A DNA stretch of 64,000 nucleotides from NCBI GenBank assembly GCA_026119935.1, contig JALRMH010000017.1, positions 665,398-729,397 of the forward strand. Reading direction: 5' to 3'. The notes below the pieces were generated by a model that was not told the DNA's origin, did no database searches, and saw nothing but the letters and a program-made list of their open reading frames with translations. The stretch's first letter is position 1. Each line of letters starts with the position of its first letter. The translations under genes and the position numbers were made by a program. This stretch comes from Endothia cerciana. Lineage: Eukaryota; Ascomycota; Sordariomycetes; Diaporthales; Cryphonectriaceae. Below are positions 1 through 11,276 of the stretch, one piece after another.

Positions 1-117
1 CTACACATCAATCAAGGTTGGCTCAATGTGTATTCGGGCAATGAGTGAGGATCAGCACCCTCCCAATAACTAGCAAATGTCTTGACGATCAGTACTCGCT
101 TGGCTCATGATCCAGGA

Positions 118-352
118 CTAAGGCTGAATTCGGTCAGCTTCCTGAATAATGCTTTGACGCCAGGGTAGGATAGAGTAGAAGGAATTCCGAGCGAGGAAGT
201 GTGAAGTAGCAGGGACCTGGATGCCTGAGTAAGAGTACTCGCCCTCTCCTTGATGAACGATTTGCATCAAACTTGAACACCTGTCAGGATGCTTTTCACT
301 AACCACGGCTGAGGCTTGCTGACCGGGAGGAGGATCTCTTTAGCTCGGCCAT
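118..352 (-). CDS. possible small protein, 59 aa, unrecognised
   Basis: Two exons (352..304 and 248..118) joined across a 55-nt GT-AG intron (GTTAGT donor, CTGAC inside, AAG acceptor) keep one frame and give a 59-residue Ser/Arg-rich product that begins MAELKRSSSR. A TATA-like stretch (ATATAAAAAAA) lies just upstream of the start. I recognise no family, and an open frame this short can arise by chance. The AAG acceptor is unusual, though one also fits in the PLAC8 gene of this window. The join is inferred. Without it, the open frame 306..118 has no ATG. Confidence 0.22.
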
Positions 353-716
353 GGTGCTCTCATTTTTTTATATCCCGGTAAAGACGTAACTGAGAATCAA
401 GTGCTAGCTACACAGCCCCCAATACAAGGACAACATGCGCCCAGGGAAGACAAAGGTGCCCATCTCCGACCGATAGTTTTGTTATTTTTTTCTTCTTTTC
501 TCTTTCTCTTTTTCTTCCCACAAGGCCTTGCCGCGTGTCAACGGTCTGGCGAAGAGAACACCCGTCTGGGATCCAAGAAATTCCGGTCCAGTTCTCAAAA
601 TAACCCCCTCGTAGGATAGTCCTGTGGGTATCGGTATGCTTTGGGCGAAGCCGAAACAAGCGCAGAGCTCAGCATCACGGCCTGAACCTCACCCAGAGTT
701 CCAGCAGTCTGGACGA
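353..716. other. intergenic, no gene seen
   Basis: Short promoter/3' region between the uncertain small ORF and the RPEL gene. It holds a pyrimidine-rich T/C run near 478-512. No coding frame is supported. Confidence 0.5.
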
Positions 717-1222
717 TCAAGCGCCACCCTCGCGCTTGGCGTATTCTTCCTCGATGGCCTCCTGGTACTTCTCGTCGGGCGACCTTGGGTCCTCGTCAGC
801 GGCGAGGACCCCCTTCTTGATGAGCTCGTCTGGAGATGGGCGGTTGGCGATCTTCTCGTTCAGGGAATCGGCCCGCATATGTTTCTCGAGCTGTAGTCGG
901 GGTTCGCCGAGAGTCAGTACACGGGCTGTGCATGCGCAGCGCCCAGGGGCAGGGAGTGGGGATCGAACCTCCTTCTGCTGGGCCTGCAGTCCGGGGGCGG
1001 CATTGGACGCCGGGAGGATGTTCTCTGGTGTGGATTGTCCGTCAGCGCGATGTGTCGGTATGTAAGGTGTCAAGGTTCGCAGGTGATCCTCTCACTCTCG
1101 ACAAGCTCTGCACGGTCAGGACGCCGGGCGAGGTGCTTCTCGAGGGAGTTGCGGCGAGCACCGGCATCAGCACGACTGATGGAAGACTCGTCGACAGCGG
1201 GGGCCGTGTTCTCGTCGGCCAT
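717..1222 (-). CDS. RPEL-repeat protein, 118 aa
   Basis: Three exons (1222..1096, 1024..969, 890..717) joined by two GT-AG introns give an in-frame 118-residue acidic/basic protein. Two RPEL-type repeats are visible: the first around residues 24-45 (NSLEKHLARRPDRAELVEKN) and the second around residues 63-83 (DSLNEKIANRPSPDELIKK), each with the R-P-x-x-x-E-L core. RPEL motifs bind monomeric actin in animal MRTF and Phactr proteins. Small fungal proteins with the same repeats are common and have no established role, so actin binding is inferred here. The start is the first ATG of exon 1 and gives the usual short acidic N-terminus. The C-terminus is Glu/Lys-rich and probably helical. The gene looks complete. 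Confidence 0.85.
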
Positions 1223-4200
1223 CCTGAAGATATTGTAGCCGGTCCGAGGTTGGATATGTGTTGACCTCAGGTGCTCACGGCTGTGACGTTGATCGTTGCG
1301 AGCCGACCGAGACGAAGGATGTTACAAGTCAGGGAGGGTTTAGAATTGGATGCGTACGTTGGGTTGGGCGAAAACCTCAGAAAGAGGGGATGGAGATGGA
1401 GATGGAAATGAACAAGGGAAAAGGAAATGACAATTGACAATGGGAAAAGGAGACGGAATGCGGGGATATGGGGATATCGATGTGTTTTCTTTCCAGGAGG
1501 ACCAGGACCACCAGTACCACCACCACCACCACAACAACAACAACAGGCGTGTATTGCCTCCTGGGGACAACGAATTCACCTCACCAGGCTGGCCCCCCGA
1601 GCTCCCCTGGCTGGGAAGGGAGTACGTGGTCGTGGTCGGGCAGGATGTACCATAGTAGCTGGTACTCTGTAGCTAATAGCTCCTTTCCTCTTCCAGTGGT
1701 GTGATGTCAGAGCTGCATGCATAGTACTATGGGGCCTATGTACATACTATGTACATAGTAGTAAGATATGTACATAGTAGACATAGACAGTGCCCTGGCA
1801 CGCTTGGTTGGCCCTGCATCGAGGTTCTGGCTGGAGCACCCCCTGCGTCTCCTTTAATGTGTACCAACTGTAATGCTTCGTGGCATGCTGTCAGCCGTCT
1901 CAGGGGTTCCAGGCCTGGAAAAATAGAGGGTCCAAGGGCCACCTGCCCACCACCCCACCACGCTGGGCGGATGGATACTTACAACGGAACAAAGAATTTA
2001 TTTATTTTTTTTTAATTTCTTTTTCTTCAGCTATGTATGTTCAACCCCTCTCTTCTCTGGCCCTCACCACCGTACCAGAAAGTGACAACAGGTGATGGCA
2101 ATCCTGAAACCTCGAACTACCTTCAGGAGGGTTTGTCCTGTGCTGGAGGCTTCCCAGGCCTCCCACGCTTGGACGCCCAGGTGCCTAGTCTGGCGTCTGG
2201 TGTTGTCCTACAGTCACAAGGGCCACACTGTGCCCAAGGGGAGCCTACTATAGCATCTCCCCACCTCGATGCTTGCAGGGTAGTCAGTCTGGAGCCCTGA
2301 TCCTCTTTATCTCACTCTTGACGGTTAGTCGCTGTGGGGCTGAGGATGTGTCTACTCGGCGTGCCCAGGCCCGTGTCCCTGGGCTAGCAGCCAGGCTGTC
2401 GTTTTGTCACAACACCAAGGGGCAAGGCCTCAACTGGGTGGCTTCCCGGAAAAAGCTGTGATGTGGTGCCATGGTTGACGTTTCCAAGCCTGGCCCGGGA
2501 CTTCTATTACCTGCCTGTTTCGACGGCTCATTAAGGTCCCTACCATCGCGAGATGCCTCAGGTCCGTAGAGACCCCTTCTGGGCTAGGATCCGGCGGCCC
2601 GCCGGAGAAAGGTACACGTGCTGGGCTCGTGCCATGTGCGCTTCGAGAATAGGATCGCCTCGAACGCCGGCCTGTGAAGATCTTTTGCTACCTAGGCAGC
2701 GGGGATGCGATGAAAGTGTGCAAGGACTTTACACCCGGCCACTGTGTGTGCCTGTCTACTGTATCTTATCCCTCTGTGTCCAATGCCTTTGGGCAAGCAA
2801 TCATTTTCTCCACGACCTCTGGGTCAGGAGGTCGAGGGTCGCCGGGTCCCAGAACAGTGCATCGGTATCAAGGACTGGAGAGGCCGTTGGGTGGCGGCTT
2901 GCTGAGGAGCCTGGTCTCGAAGGAGATCCGGAGGGGACTGCTCCACCATCTCCGATCGTCCATCTCGCACTCGGTTCCTTGTCGCATTGTTCGTCGTACG
3001 ATGTCTTGCCTTCGTAACGCTTACTCTACGGTACTGGGTGGTAGAGAACAGTATGTGTTGGTGAGATTTAAGATATAACCCCACTCCCTAGAGAGGCAGA
3101 TTCAACAGGAGCCAGCGGCGAGCGAGACGACAACGTTGACAGTGGCTTCTTTCTGTCGTCTCTGTAAGAGTTAATTTGCTCGGCGGGGTATGCAGGGAGA
3201 TATTCCATCCAAATTCAGCACTTAAAATTGGTGCTTTCGAGGGCAGATACAACATGGTCTAATAGCAAGGGTGAGGCAAAAGTCACGAGTTTTACACTAT
3301 CTCTCTTACCTTTTTACAAACAACTTATAAGTGGGGAATTACTAACTTAGATTTCAGGAGGGATCCCCGACGATATTTTGCGTGGGCGTCTGCAGGTGTC
3401 CACGGGCCCCCGAGGCAGCTTCAACAAATGAGTGGTACAGGCGAGAGAGACACGGGTGACAGACTCCCTGCTGTATCTTATTGGGGACGCCCATTGCTCC
3501 AGGGAATTCAGGTGCTCTGTGGGGTATCGTCTATAGGATATGAACCACACGAATAGACAAGTTCTAGGGACAGCAGAGTCTAGTGTCTTTGGATCATGAA
3601 CTGAACAGGTGCCAACACCTCGAGCAAGATACAACCAGTATTGGGTTCTTCGGTTCCCCTGTTTGAACTATCCTATTGGCACTGCTAAATTAACTTACCC
3701 TGTGGGTTTTACCATATAGACATGGAGTAGGATTTTGGAGTCCAGTACATCTTTGGTGGTAATTATGCAGGAGCTAGGTTACCAGTGTACAGTAAACGAG
3801 ACAAATATAAGAGTTCAGCATAAGCTTAATTATCTAGTAGCTAACAATAGAAGAGGCAACTGGTCCAGGAAAGGTCAGGGTAGATAAGGCATATGGCCAT
3901 CTCGAAAATATCCACGGCCTTTTGGAAAGCAACAGCCGGCAGGCTTCCTCTAGAGTCTTCAAAATCAGAACATTTATCTCCTCTGCTGGTAGAGATTAAT
4001 TATCCACCAAGGCCCCATTCTGGGATCCCTGCACCCACTATGGCAGTTCTGTGCACTTCGGTGTTCAGGTTTCATCCTCGAGAGATTTGATTCATGCGGC
4101 TCTTCTCATCCCAACCAAGCATTCGAGAACGCGGCTGCTCTCCTGGATGGGCTGTCCTCACAATTCGAATGGTGGTGGGGCTTACCTGGGTAGGGACCCC

Positions 4201-4635
4201 GAATGCGAAGATCCTCCTAATTGACATGGTCAGGGACTATCTGTTCATATGGTATGAGGAAACCAGGTGTTTGGCTGGTGTGTGGGACGTGGAGATTGGT
4301 GATGGTTTGGCTTGAGGTCGGGAGCCCGGGATTTCCGTGGACCGGCCCCTGCTTTCCTGCCCAGAGCCTGTCTCACTCAAGCATGTGCTCTGAACTTTGT
4401 CATGCGCGATGGGTATTTTGGTTAGTTTTTTAATTTTTTTTTATGATGGGGGGGGGGGGGGTGGCGAGGCGGGCTGTGGAGGTGTGGGCAGCCGATAACT
4501 ACTGATAGGAGCCCGAGGATGTCGTCACCCCCGTGATTTGCTGTCTCCTGACATATTACAGTACAGCATCCCATCAACAATCAATTCACAGTCCGTTTTT
4601 TGGTGAGGCTGACTGAGGTGGGCTTTTTGTCAAAC
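1223..4635. other. 3.4-kb gene-free region
   Basis: I found no supportable gene on either strand. It holds a CAC/CAA triplet tract near 1510-1545, three TATGTACATA palindromes (1737-1776), a T-rich stretch near 2000-2030, and a G14 run (4448-4461) about 175 bp before the next gene. From about 3150 to 4100 the sequence looks lower in GC and stop-rich in all frames, as in a decayed repeat, but no transposon protein or terminal repeat is recognisable. Confidence 0.45.
1737..1776. repeat. three TATGTACATA palindromes in 40 bp
   Basis: Perfect 10-bp palindromes lie at 1737-1746, 1748-1757 (extended to 12 bp as CTATGTACATAG at 1747-1758) and 1767-1776. Function is unknown. They lie about 515 bp upstream of the RPEL start. 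Confidence 0.8.
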
Positions 4636-6263
4636 ATGTCCGCAGACGATCAGCAATTCCTCGACGTAGTAAGCACCAGCCCTCCCCCCTGAGACACTGG
4701 CAAGCATTATGCATAAGAACACACAACAAAACCACCAACAAGGCCGAGTGCGATCTGACCTGTGTGGCAGTTGTCATCGATACCCAACGAAGTCAAGCGC
4801 TACTCGGGCGAGATCGCCGAGGTCATAGATCGCCATGTCGACAGGATCGCAGACCAGGTGAGGGAGGCCCTGTCGTCGCAGGACTGGCTGCCAGATGCCA
4901 TCCGCCCGCACGGCAGACCACCGCCACCGGCAACCCTCGCCTGCCCCGCCTCTCTATACGAAAGGGCCCAGGACTGGGTCTCAAGACACAGGATCCTGGC
5001 TGGTGTCGTCGTCCTCACTGCCGGTGTTGTGGTATATCGTGGGTACACAAAGAGCAGGTCTGCCAGGAAGACGAGGAGGGCAAGGCGCGCGAGGAACGGG
5101 GCGCGCCTCGAGGTCGTGGTGATTGCGGGATCGCCGAACCTGCCACTGACGCGCTCGATCGCGCTCGATCTTGAGAGGAGGGGCTTCATCATCTTCATCG
5201 CGTGCAACACCATCGATGATGAGGCCATTGTGCAGAACATCTCGAGGCCGGACATCCGGCCCCTGGGTATTGACATTACCGATGTAGGTGTCGTGCCCTC
5301 GCGGCTGACCCCCAGGGTGCGAGAGCTCGCTGATACCTCCCACCACAGCCCCCCAGCGCGGGTGTCTCTATCGAACGGTTCGCGCAATATCTGCAGACGC
5401 CCCACGCCGCTGTCCCCGGAGCAAAGCCCAACTACCTCACCCTGAGGTCCATCATACTCATCCCCTCCCTGAGCTATCAGACCTCTCCGATCGCCACCAT
5501 CCCGCCGTCGAGCTTCGCCGACCTCTTTAACACGCACCTCCTGAAGCCCATCCTGACCATACAGGCATTCCTGCCCCTCCTGACGGCAAGGCTTACTGCA
5601 GCCGGCGACAGGTCTCCGCCGAGGGTGCTGGTGTTCACCCCGTCCATCATCTCCTCCATCAACCCACCCTTCCACGCCCCCGAGGCGACCGTGTGCTCGG
5701 CCCTGGCGGCGTTTACAGACGTCCTCGCCGGCGAGCTGCGACCGCTCTCGATCCCCGTCACCCACGTCCAGCTGGGGACGTTCGACTTTGCCGGGTTTAC
5801 CCCCGCAGCGCTAAGATTTTCGTCGGCTGTACAGCCCGGCCTGCTCCCTGCACCGGGCTCTGCCGAGACCCTCGCGTGGCCGGAGGCGGCACGGCACACG
5901 TACGGACGCAATTTTGTCAACACCTCGTCCTCGGCCATCTCGGCCGGCCGGGTCCGTGGCCTGAGGGGTAGCTCGCTGCGGGACCTGCACAACTCCGTGT
6001 TTGATGTCATCGACGGGTCCAACACCAGCAGCGTCGTGCGGGTCGGCCTGGGGGCGGACCTGTACGGGTTCGTGGGCAAGTTCGTCCCGCGCTCCCTCGT
6101 GGGGTGGATGATGGGTATGCGCCGCGTGGATGAGCTCTCGACCTGGCAGTCCAGCTACTACCCGAGTCCGAGGTCCGGCAGTGACAACGGTGATGGGTCG
6201 GGATCCGAGTACGTCTCTGTGCAGCCGGGGCATATCGACGCGAACGTCTGGAAGGAGCATTGA
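4636..6263 (+). CDS. DUF1776 family protein, 486 aa
   Basis: Three exons (4636..4668, 4771..5283, 5349..6263). The short first exon supplies MSADDQQFLDV and continues into SSIPNEVKRYSGEIAEVIDR, which matches the N-terminus I expect of this fungal family. A single hydrophobic segment lies at about residues 86-101, followed by a very basic stretch and then a Rossmann-like beta-strand/loop near residues 124-131 (EVVVIAGS). DUF1776 proteins resemble short-chain dehydrogenases, but I see no clear Tyr-x-x-x-Lys site, so enzymatic activity is uncertain. The second intron (65 nt, GTAGGT donor, CTGAT branch, CACAG acceptor) is required because the two halves lie in different frames. An indel in the C6 run at 5349-5354 is the alternative. 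It faces the sulfurtransferase gene tail to tail. Confidence 0.85.
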
Positions 6264-6762
6264 GAATTAGACCGGCGCACAGGTATGGTCTAGCGCCGTC
6301 TCTCAACCTCTCCCCTCTGGGGCCCTCTCCTCACACCAGCCAACATGGCGGTGTAGTCTGGTTCGCCGGGTGGGCACGCGTCAGGTTGTAATAGCCCACA
6401 TCTCCTGCGGGTCATACATACCTGCGAGACATCCCACCACTGCGCGGCCCCTACCCGTGCGACTACCCATCATCATAGATATATGCATAGATGGGCACTG
6501 ATGTGCAATTGGCGAGCAGAGAGTTGTTATTATTAAACCAGCGCAATCGAATCTGCCATACGGGCCACGGCTGCAACGTGGCCATGTCTGTACATATACA
6601 TGAGAACCCTTTAGCAGCAGCATGTGAATGCCAATCAAAATGACGAATAAAGCAAATGGAGGGTATCCTAACGCCGTCCATGACCGCATCCCCGCCTGAT
6701 CACTGAATCCAGCCCAAGTCCAGCCTCCAAGGTAGTGGTGGTCCGATCTGGTGGCCGGCGGC
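6264..6762. other. intergenic between convergent genes
   Basis: Shared 3' region of the DUF1776 and sulfurtransferase genes. No coding frame or RNA gene is supported. Confidence 0.5.
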
Positions 6763-7924
6763 TCAAGGCTCTGATGATTTCCGTATGAGCGAGTCGGATG
6801 GTCGGACTCTTTGAGCCCATTCCCTGCGGAGAAGTAAGTATCTGAAGACGTACGAGGTGTATGTGCGGCGGCCCCGGGGGGAGGGGGGGAATTGGGTCGG
6901 GAAGGGAGGGGGCGGTGTTTTCCACCTACGTCCAGCTGCCGTCATAGACCCTGCGTGCCTCTGAGGTTCCGTATCCGGCCTCGTCCAGGGCCGTGTCGAT
7001 GACCACGGCCGTCACGCCGGTACCACAGCTGGAGATGATGGGCTTGTTCGGGTCGACGCCCTTCTCCTCAAACAGCTTCCTCAGCTGGTCCCTTGGCAGG
7101 AAGGCCTTGGTCTGGGGATCGAGGACCTCGTTGAAAGGTATGTTGATGGAGCCAGGCATGTGGCCAGACGACAGGCCGGGTCGTGGCTCGGGGTACTTGC
7201 CGGTCCAGCGACCACTGCTCCTCGCGTCGATGATCTGGACGCCCTCGGCACCCTCCTTGTTGTGGTCCAGAGCGACCTCCCTGACGTCCTCATAGCTCGC
7301 GACCCTGTCCGAGTCCATCTCCGGGATGGGGTAGGGGTGGCATTCGACGTTGTACAGCTCGCCGCCCTCGGTGGGGAGGCCCTCGTCCACCCACAGGCGG
7401 AAGTTGTTCAGCAGGTGGACCTTGGGGTGGCCAAAGACCTTGAGGGTCCAACCCACCCTGGGCGCGCTGAAGATGCCCAGCTCCTTGGTGTCGTAGACGA
7501 CGACGGTATCCTCGCGACGGATGCCGAGCTCGCTCATGGCGGCGGCGAAGGTCTTGGGGCCCGGCAGCATGTGGGGGTACTCGGAGTGCTTGTCGATGGC
7601 CTTGTCGAGGTCGAAGAAGCGGGCCTTGGGGATGCGCTGCTGGCGGAAGACCTGGATGCCAGTGCGGCCCTCGGGGTCGTTTGGCATGAACCACGCCGCG
7701 CAGAGCGGGATGACTCGCGGGTCGGTGCTGATGGGGGAGGGCGGGTTCTTCCTGAGGGCCTCGTCCAGCTCCTTGGGGGTGACGAGGTAGGAGGAGAAGG
7801 GGCGAGAGGGGAGGAGGGCCGCGAAGAAGGCGGGCGTGGGGCCGCGCGGCCGGATATGAGGCCGAGATAGGGCTGCCGCGATTCTGGCGACGCCGGTCGG
7901 CCGGAGGACGGCCACGGTGGCCAT
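6763..7924 (-). CDS. 3-mercaptopyruvate sulfurtransferase-like (tandem rhodanese), 351 aa
   Basis: Two exons (7924..6930 and 6823..6763) separated by a 106-nt GT-AG intron. The final exon completes the conserved C-terminal YDGSWTEW motif. The protein is a tandem rhodanese that moves sulfur from 3-mercaptopyruvate or thiosulfate to thiol acceptors. The yeast counterpart Tum1 works in tRNA thiolation and molybdopterin sulfur supply. The active-site loop in the second rhodanese domain is C-G-T-G-V-T-A with the Cys at residue 300. This matches the CGSGVT loop of mercaptopyruvate sulfurtransferases, not the CRKGVT loop of thiosulfate sulfurtransferases. The first 40 residues are rich in Arg, Ala and Ser and suggest a mitochondrial presequence. 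Substrate preference is inferred from the loop. Confidence 0.92.
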
Positions 7925-8028
7925 CTTGAGGTTGCCAGGGCGCGCTGCAACAGGGAGGAAATGGACGACCCTTGCTCTGGGACCGGACTGTGGAGGAGGG
8001 CAGAAGGCGGGAGATGGAGGAGGTGGAG

Positions 8029-8056
8029 GTTGACGTTGACGTTGACGTTGACGTTG
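8029..8056. repeat. (TTGACG)n microsatellite
   Basis: About four and a half tandem copies of the hexamer TTGACG, non-coding, in the divergent promoter. Confidence 0.85.
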
Positions 8057-8548
8057 TGTGGAGCCGATGTCGAGATAGCTGTTTTTTCTTTTTGGGGGGG
8101 GGGGGGGGTGCGGCGTCCCCAGCTCAGTCTGATAAGCAGGCCGGGAATAGATAATTTTCCACCCCGTACCGACTCTGCCTCTGCCTGCGTCTGCGCTCGA
8201 TTGGCGAGCCCGGTGCTGCCGGATGGATGTTTCTTCGGGCTTTTTGGGGGTGCTGCTGATATCTGACCTCAGCTGCTATGTACCTACTCCCGTGCGTGGT
8301 ATGTAAAGTAGGCTGCTGCTACTGTGTAGACTACGACCGCTATGTAGCAGTGGGCAGGGCCGGTCGGGTGCGGTTCTCCAGCGGGTGAGCTGCCCAAAGG
8401 TCCCGTAGAGGTAGTGACGTTATAAGGTGGTAGGCGGGCCGCGGCTGGGTGCTGCCCCTCTGGAGCTTGGAGCTTGGGCCACCTGCAGCACCAGCACCAG
8501 CACTAGCATCAGCGGCAGCGGCAGTGGTAATTACATGCATGGGTACAT

Positions 8549-8575
8549 AGCAGCAGCAGCAGCAGCAGCAGCAGC
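8549..8575. repeat. (CAG)n microsatellite
   Basis: Nine perfect AGC/CAG triplets, about 170 bp upstream of the APC11 start and outside its coding sequence. Confidence 0.85.
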
Positions 8576-8744
8576 CGGCACCGTACTGGCCATCAACTCA
8601 CGGGCGAGGCACATTAATGTCAACACGGCTTCTGCACGTCCTCAGGTGACAGACCTAGCCCGCCCCGCCCACCTCGTCGTCCGTGTCATACATTTCCCCC
8701 TGGCCTATTGCAGACATACACAACCCTACTCCCCCCTAGCCGTC

Positions 8745-9161
8745 ATGAAGGTCAAGATCAGAAAGTGGGCGGCGGTCGCGACATGGCGATGGGATATCCC
8801 CGACGACGACGTGTGTGGCATCTGCCAGATCCACTTTGACGGCTCCTGTCCTTCCTGCAGATTCCCAGGAGACGAATGTGCCCTATGTATGTTACGCCCT
8901 GCTCACATGTTGCGGCATGAGGCCAGGACGCTGATGCTCCGTCTCGGCAGTGTCCGGCAAGTGTGGTCACAACTTCCACCAACACTGCATCGTCCAGTGG
9001 ATCAAGCAGGACTCCGCAAGGGGCCAATGTCCCATGTGCCGCCAGAGTATGGGCGTCTTTTCCAACCCACACCCGTCCCAGACTGTTCCCCAGCGCTGAC
9101 CGGCCCTGCAGAGTTCGAGTGGCAGCGTCCGGCGCCCGCTCAGGGCACCCCCCAGCGTTAG
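8745..9161 (+). CDS. APC11: anaphase-promoting complex RING subunit APC11, 95 aa
   Basis: Three exons (8745..8886, 8951..9046, 9112..9161). APC11 is the RING-H2 subunit that, with the cullin APC2, carries the ubiquitin-ligase activity of the APC/C in mitosis. Diagnostic features are the N-terminus MKVKIRKWAAVATWRWD, the first zinc ligands in VCGICQIHF and CPSC, the GDECALLSGKCGHNFHQHC core formed only after splicing, and the last pair in CPMCRQKFEW, also completed by splicing. Length equals the usual 85-110 residues of the family. The upstream ATG-containing frame runs into the CAG repeat and is not needed. Both introns are short GT-AG with phase 1 junctions. Confidence 0.96.
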   Translation: MKVKIRKWAAVATWRWDIPDDDVCGICQIHFDGSCPSCRFPGDECALCMLRPAHMLRHEARTLMLRLGSVRQVWSQLPPTLHRPVDQAGLRKGPMSHVPPEYGRLFQPTPVPDCSPALTGPAEFEWQRPAPAQGTPQR

Positions 9162-9786
9162 GTGCGCCGGGACCCTTTCGGACCATCTCCGTTCGCCTGA
9201 GAAGATGGGCTCGTTGTAGCTACGAGGTGGCCTGCGGTGTGGCCTCGCGCGCAACACACACACACACACACCTGGCACTGGGCAGCAGCGACTGACTGCG
9301 AGACGGGCCTTGTATTTCTGCGGCGCGCGGTGAGCATCAGATGATCACGGGCATTTATGGGCGTGTTTATAACCTTGGGTGCCCCCGCATTGGCTCCTCC
9401 GCACAGGTCACCGCCTGGACGGCAATGTCTGCTCCATGCCAATCTCGTATGGTTTATTCTTTGAGGGCACCAGGGGCAATATAGCCGAGACCGAACGGAG
9501 ACGAAGGCCTTGCTCGGCGGCGCATCGGGCACTAGGGTCTCCCGTGCCATCTACACATCAGGGTAGGCAGGCGGTCAGCTCGAGAATGCAACGCCTGGTC
9601 GACCCGACAGCCAGAAGACCGCCTGAGATGTCGTCTCACCAACGGGCTCAAGGCGGTCCAATATTGACGCAAGAGGGTGCACGTGAGTGGGTGTACCATC
9701 CCATGCCGTGCCGGTGCCGTACCTGTGCATTCACATGCCAAATTTGAGGGAGACTCTTTGGCGGGCCCGATAAGATAAGCACCGTC

Positions 9787-9824
<38 letters not shown>

Positions 9825-10271
9825 ACGTCACTACATGGTTATGTACTACTACTATGTACTGGTGGTATACACCCCCCGGCGGGGCCCTCCAACCGCTGGC
9901 CAAGTCAGTATCGTAACCGTATGTAATAGTGAGGCCACTTCCCCACCAACATCAACATCAACCTCATCCACTTCTCATACAGCCTCTGCAGTCTTGCTGT
10001 CCCCTATCCACCTGGGCAGTCCGCTCCTGGGCTGATCCTTCTTGTTTTCGCTTCTCCCCCCCTCTGGATTCCCTGCCCTTCCGTCGTCCCTTCTCCTCCG
10101 TCCCTTGAACCCTCCAGCTGCGGGACCCAATCCCAACATGCCCACGCGAGCAGCTGTTCCTCAGCAGGCAGCCTCCGGCATCATCACCACCACCATCACC
10201 AGCTCCACGACACATCGCAAACGCCCCCAATCACCCCCATCCCGTCACGACTGCCCCAGGCACTCGTTATC
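9162..10271. other. 1.1-kb intergenic region
   Basis: No gene seen. Contains a (CA)n run near 9254-9271 and a (GCCA)n array. The last 300 bp are pyrimidine-rich, as expected for the leader of the next gene. Confidence 0.5.
9787..9823. repeat. (GCCA)n microsatellite
   Basis: About nine tandem copies of the tetramer CCAG/GCCA. Confidence 0.9.
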
Positions 10272-11276
10272 ATGACCAATCCAGACCCCAGTCCCGAGCG
10301 GCCTGCCTCGCCCGGCACGCAGCATCCCATCTCAGCTGGCCCCGAAGCCGCCCAGCCCACGGGCTCCGAGCACCAGCAGCACCACCCGGGGCTGGACCAC
10401 CAGGCACACGATGAGCAGCCGGCCCCGCCGCCCTTCCAACCTCTGTTCACCCTCGTGACCGACACCACCACCCGCGCAACTCACCACCCCCACGTGCATT
10501 ACATCTTCTCCGACGACGATCCACAGCTGCTGACCGACGCGCTGGCGGAGTACGGCTACCGGCAGCCTGCAACAGCGGACGGGCCCTCGCCCGACCCGCC
10601 CTCCAACGAGCGCGCCATCGTCCTCGACCTCGTACCCAAGACGAATCCCGACGATCCGGCATCCTTGGTGACCAGCTACGAGGTGGCATCGGCCTCCTCC
10701 CTCAGCGCGGACTGGGCCGTCGTGTCCACCAGGATCAGCCCCATGACCGACGACGCAGCCGAGATGCCCGAGGCACATACCTCCTCGGGGTCGTACGACG
10801 GGGCATGGAGGATGATGCTGCGCATCGAGGGCGTGGACATCGGCTCCGGCTTCCCGCCCATCACACGCACGCGCAAGTCGTCTACCTCTGCCGCGACCTC
10901 TGCTGCCTCCGCCGCCAGGAGGCCCTCGCTAGAGGGACGGGACCTGCACATGTCAGCCAGCGGCGGCGCGAGGCAGGAGTCTCCCGCCGGGACCGGGCCC
11001 CAGGGCCACGAGGATTACGGCGCCATCGTCGATGAGTTTGACAAGAGGCTGGGTACACTGCGCAAGGTCGTCCACGCCGGACTGGAGAGGCAGCAGAGAA
11101 TGGCCGCGGCAGAGGATGGTGACCAGCCCGATGCTGGAGGTGGCGGCACGCACGACTGGGCCAGGGAGAACCCAGGTGAACATGGACAAGAGCTAGGATC
11201 AGGAGGAACGGCGCGGCCACCTGGACAGCATTCTGCGTCACGGAGGGCATCTGAGACCGGCAGTGGAGCCGGGTGA
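10272..11276 (+). CDS. conserved-looking hypothetical protein, 334 aa
   Basis: A single-exon frame with strongly GC-biased third positions. The first 50 residues are Pro/Ser/His-rich and probably disordered. A compact region follows at about residues 57-190 (PLFTLVTDTTTRATHHPHVH, then a Tyr/Asp-rich stretch with FSDDDPQLLTDALAEYGY). Further on there is a Ser/Ala-rich linker and a helical segment near residue 250 (DEFDKRLGTLRKVVHAGLER), and a Gly-rich tail. No catalytic motif, signal peptide or membrane segment is visible. The layout resembles fungal proteins annotated only as hypothetical. I do not assign a function. Confidence 0.75.
   Translation: MTNPDPSPERPASPGTQHPISAGPEAAQPTGSEHQQHHPGLDHQAHDEQPAPPPFQPLFTLVTDTTTRATHHPHVHYIFSDDDPQLLTDALAEYGYRQPATADGPSPDPPSNERAIVLDLVPKTNPDDPASLVTSYEVASASSLSADWAVVSTRISPMTDDAAEMPEAHTSSGSYDGAWRMMLRIEGVDIGSGFPPITRTRKSSTSAATSAASAARRPSLEGRDLHMSASGGARQESPAGTGPQGHEDYGAIVDEFDKRLGTLRKVVHAGLERQQRMAAAEDGDQPDAGGGGTHDWARENPGEHGQELGSGGTARPPGQHSASRRASETGSGAG

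Larger units (their letters stand above)
7925..8744. other. divergent promoter region
   Basis: Shared upstream region of the sulfurtransferase (-) and APC11 (+) genes. It contains a TTGACG hexamer array, a G15 run (8094-8108) 170 bp from the sulfurtransferase start, and a CAG triplet array. No further gene is seen. Confidence 0.5.

Noticed and set aside
961..968. tRNA-like GATCGAACC
   Set aside because: It lies at the donor of the second RPEL intron and has no tRNA arms around it.
836..1264. Plus-strand frame of 142 codons over the RPEL gene
   Set aside because: Antisense shadow; the minus strand carries the recognisable repeats and fitting introns.
3200..4100. LTR-retrotransposon remnant
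   Set aside because: No terminal repeats, primer-binding site or pol motifs could be identified; only base composition hints at it.
10332..10778. Minus-strand frame of 148 codons
   Set aside because: Shadow of the GC-rich 334-aa gene on the plus strand.
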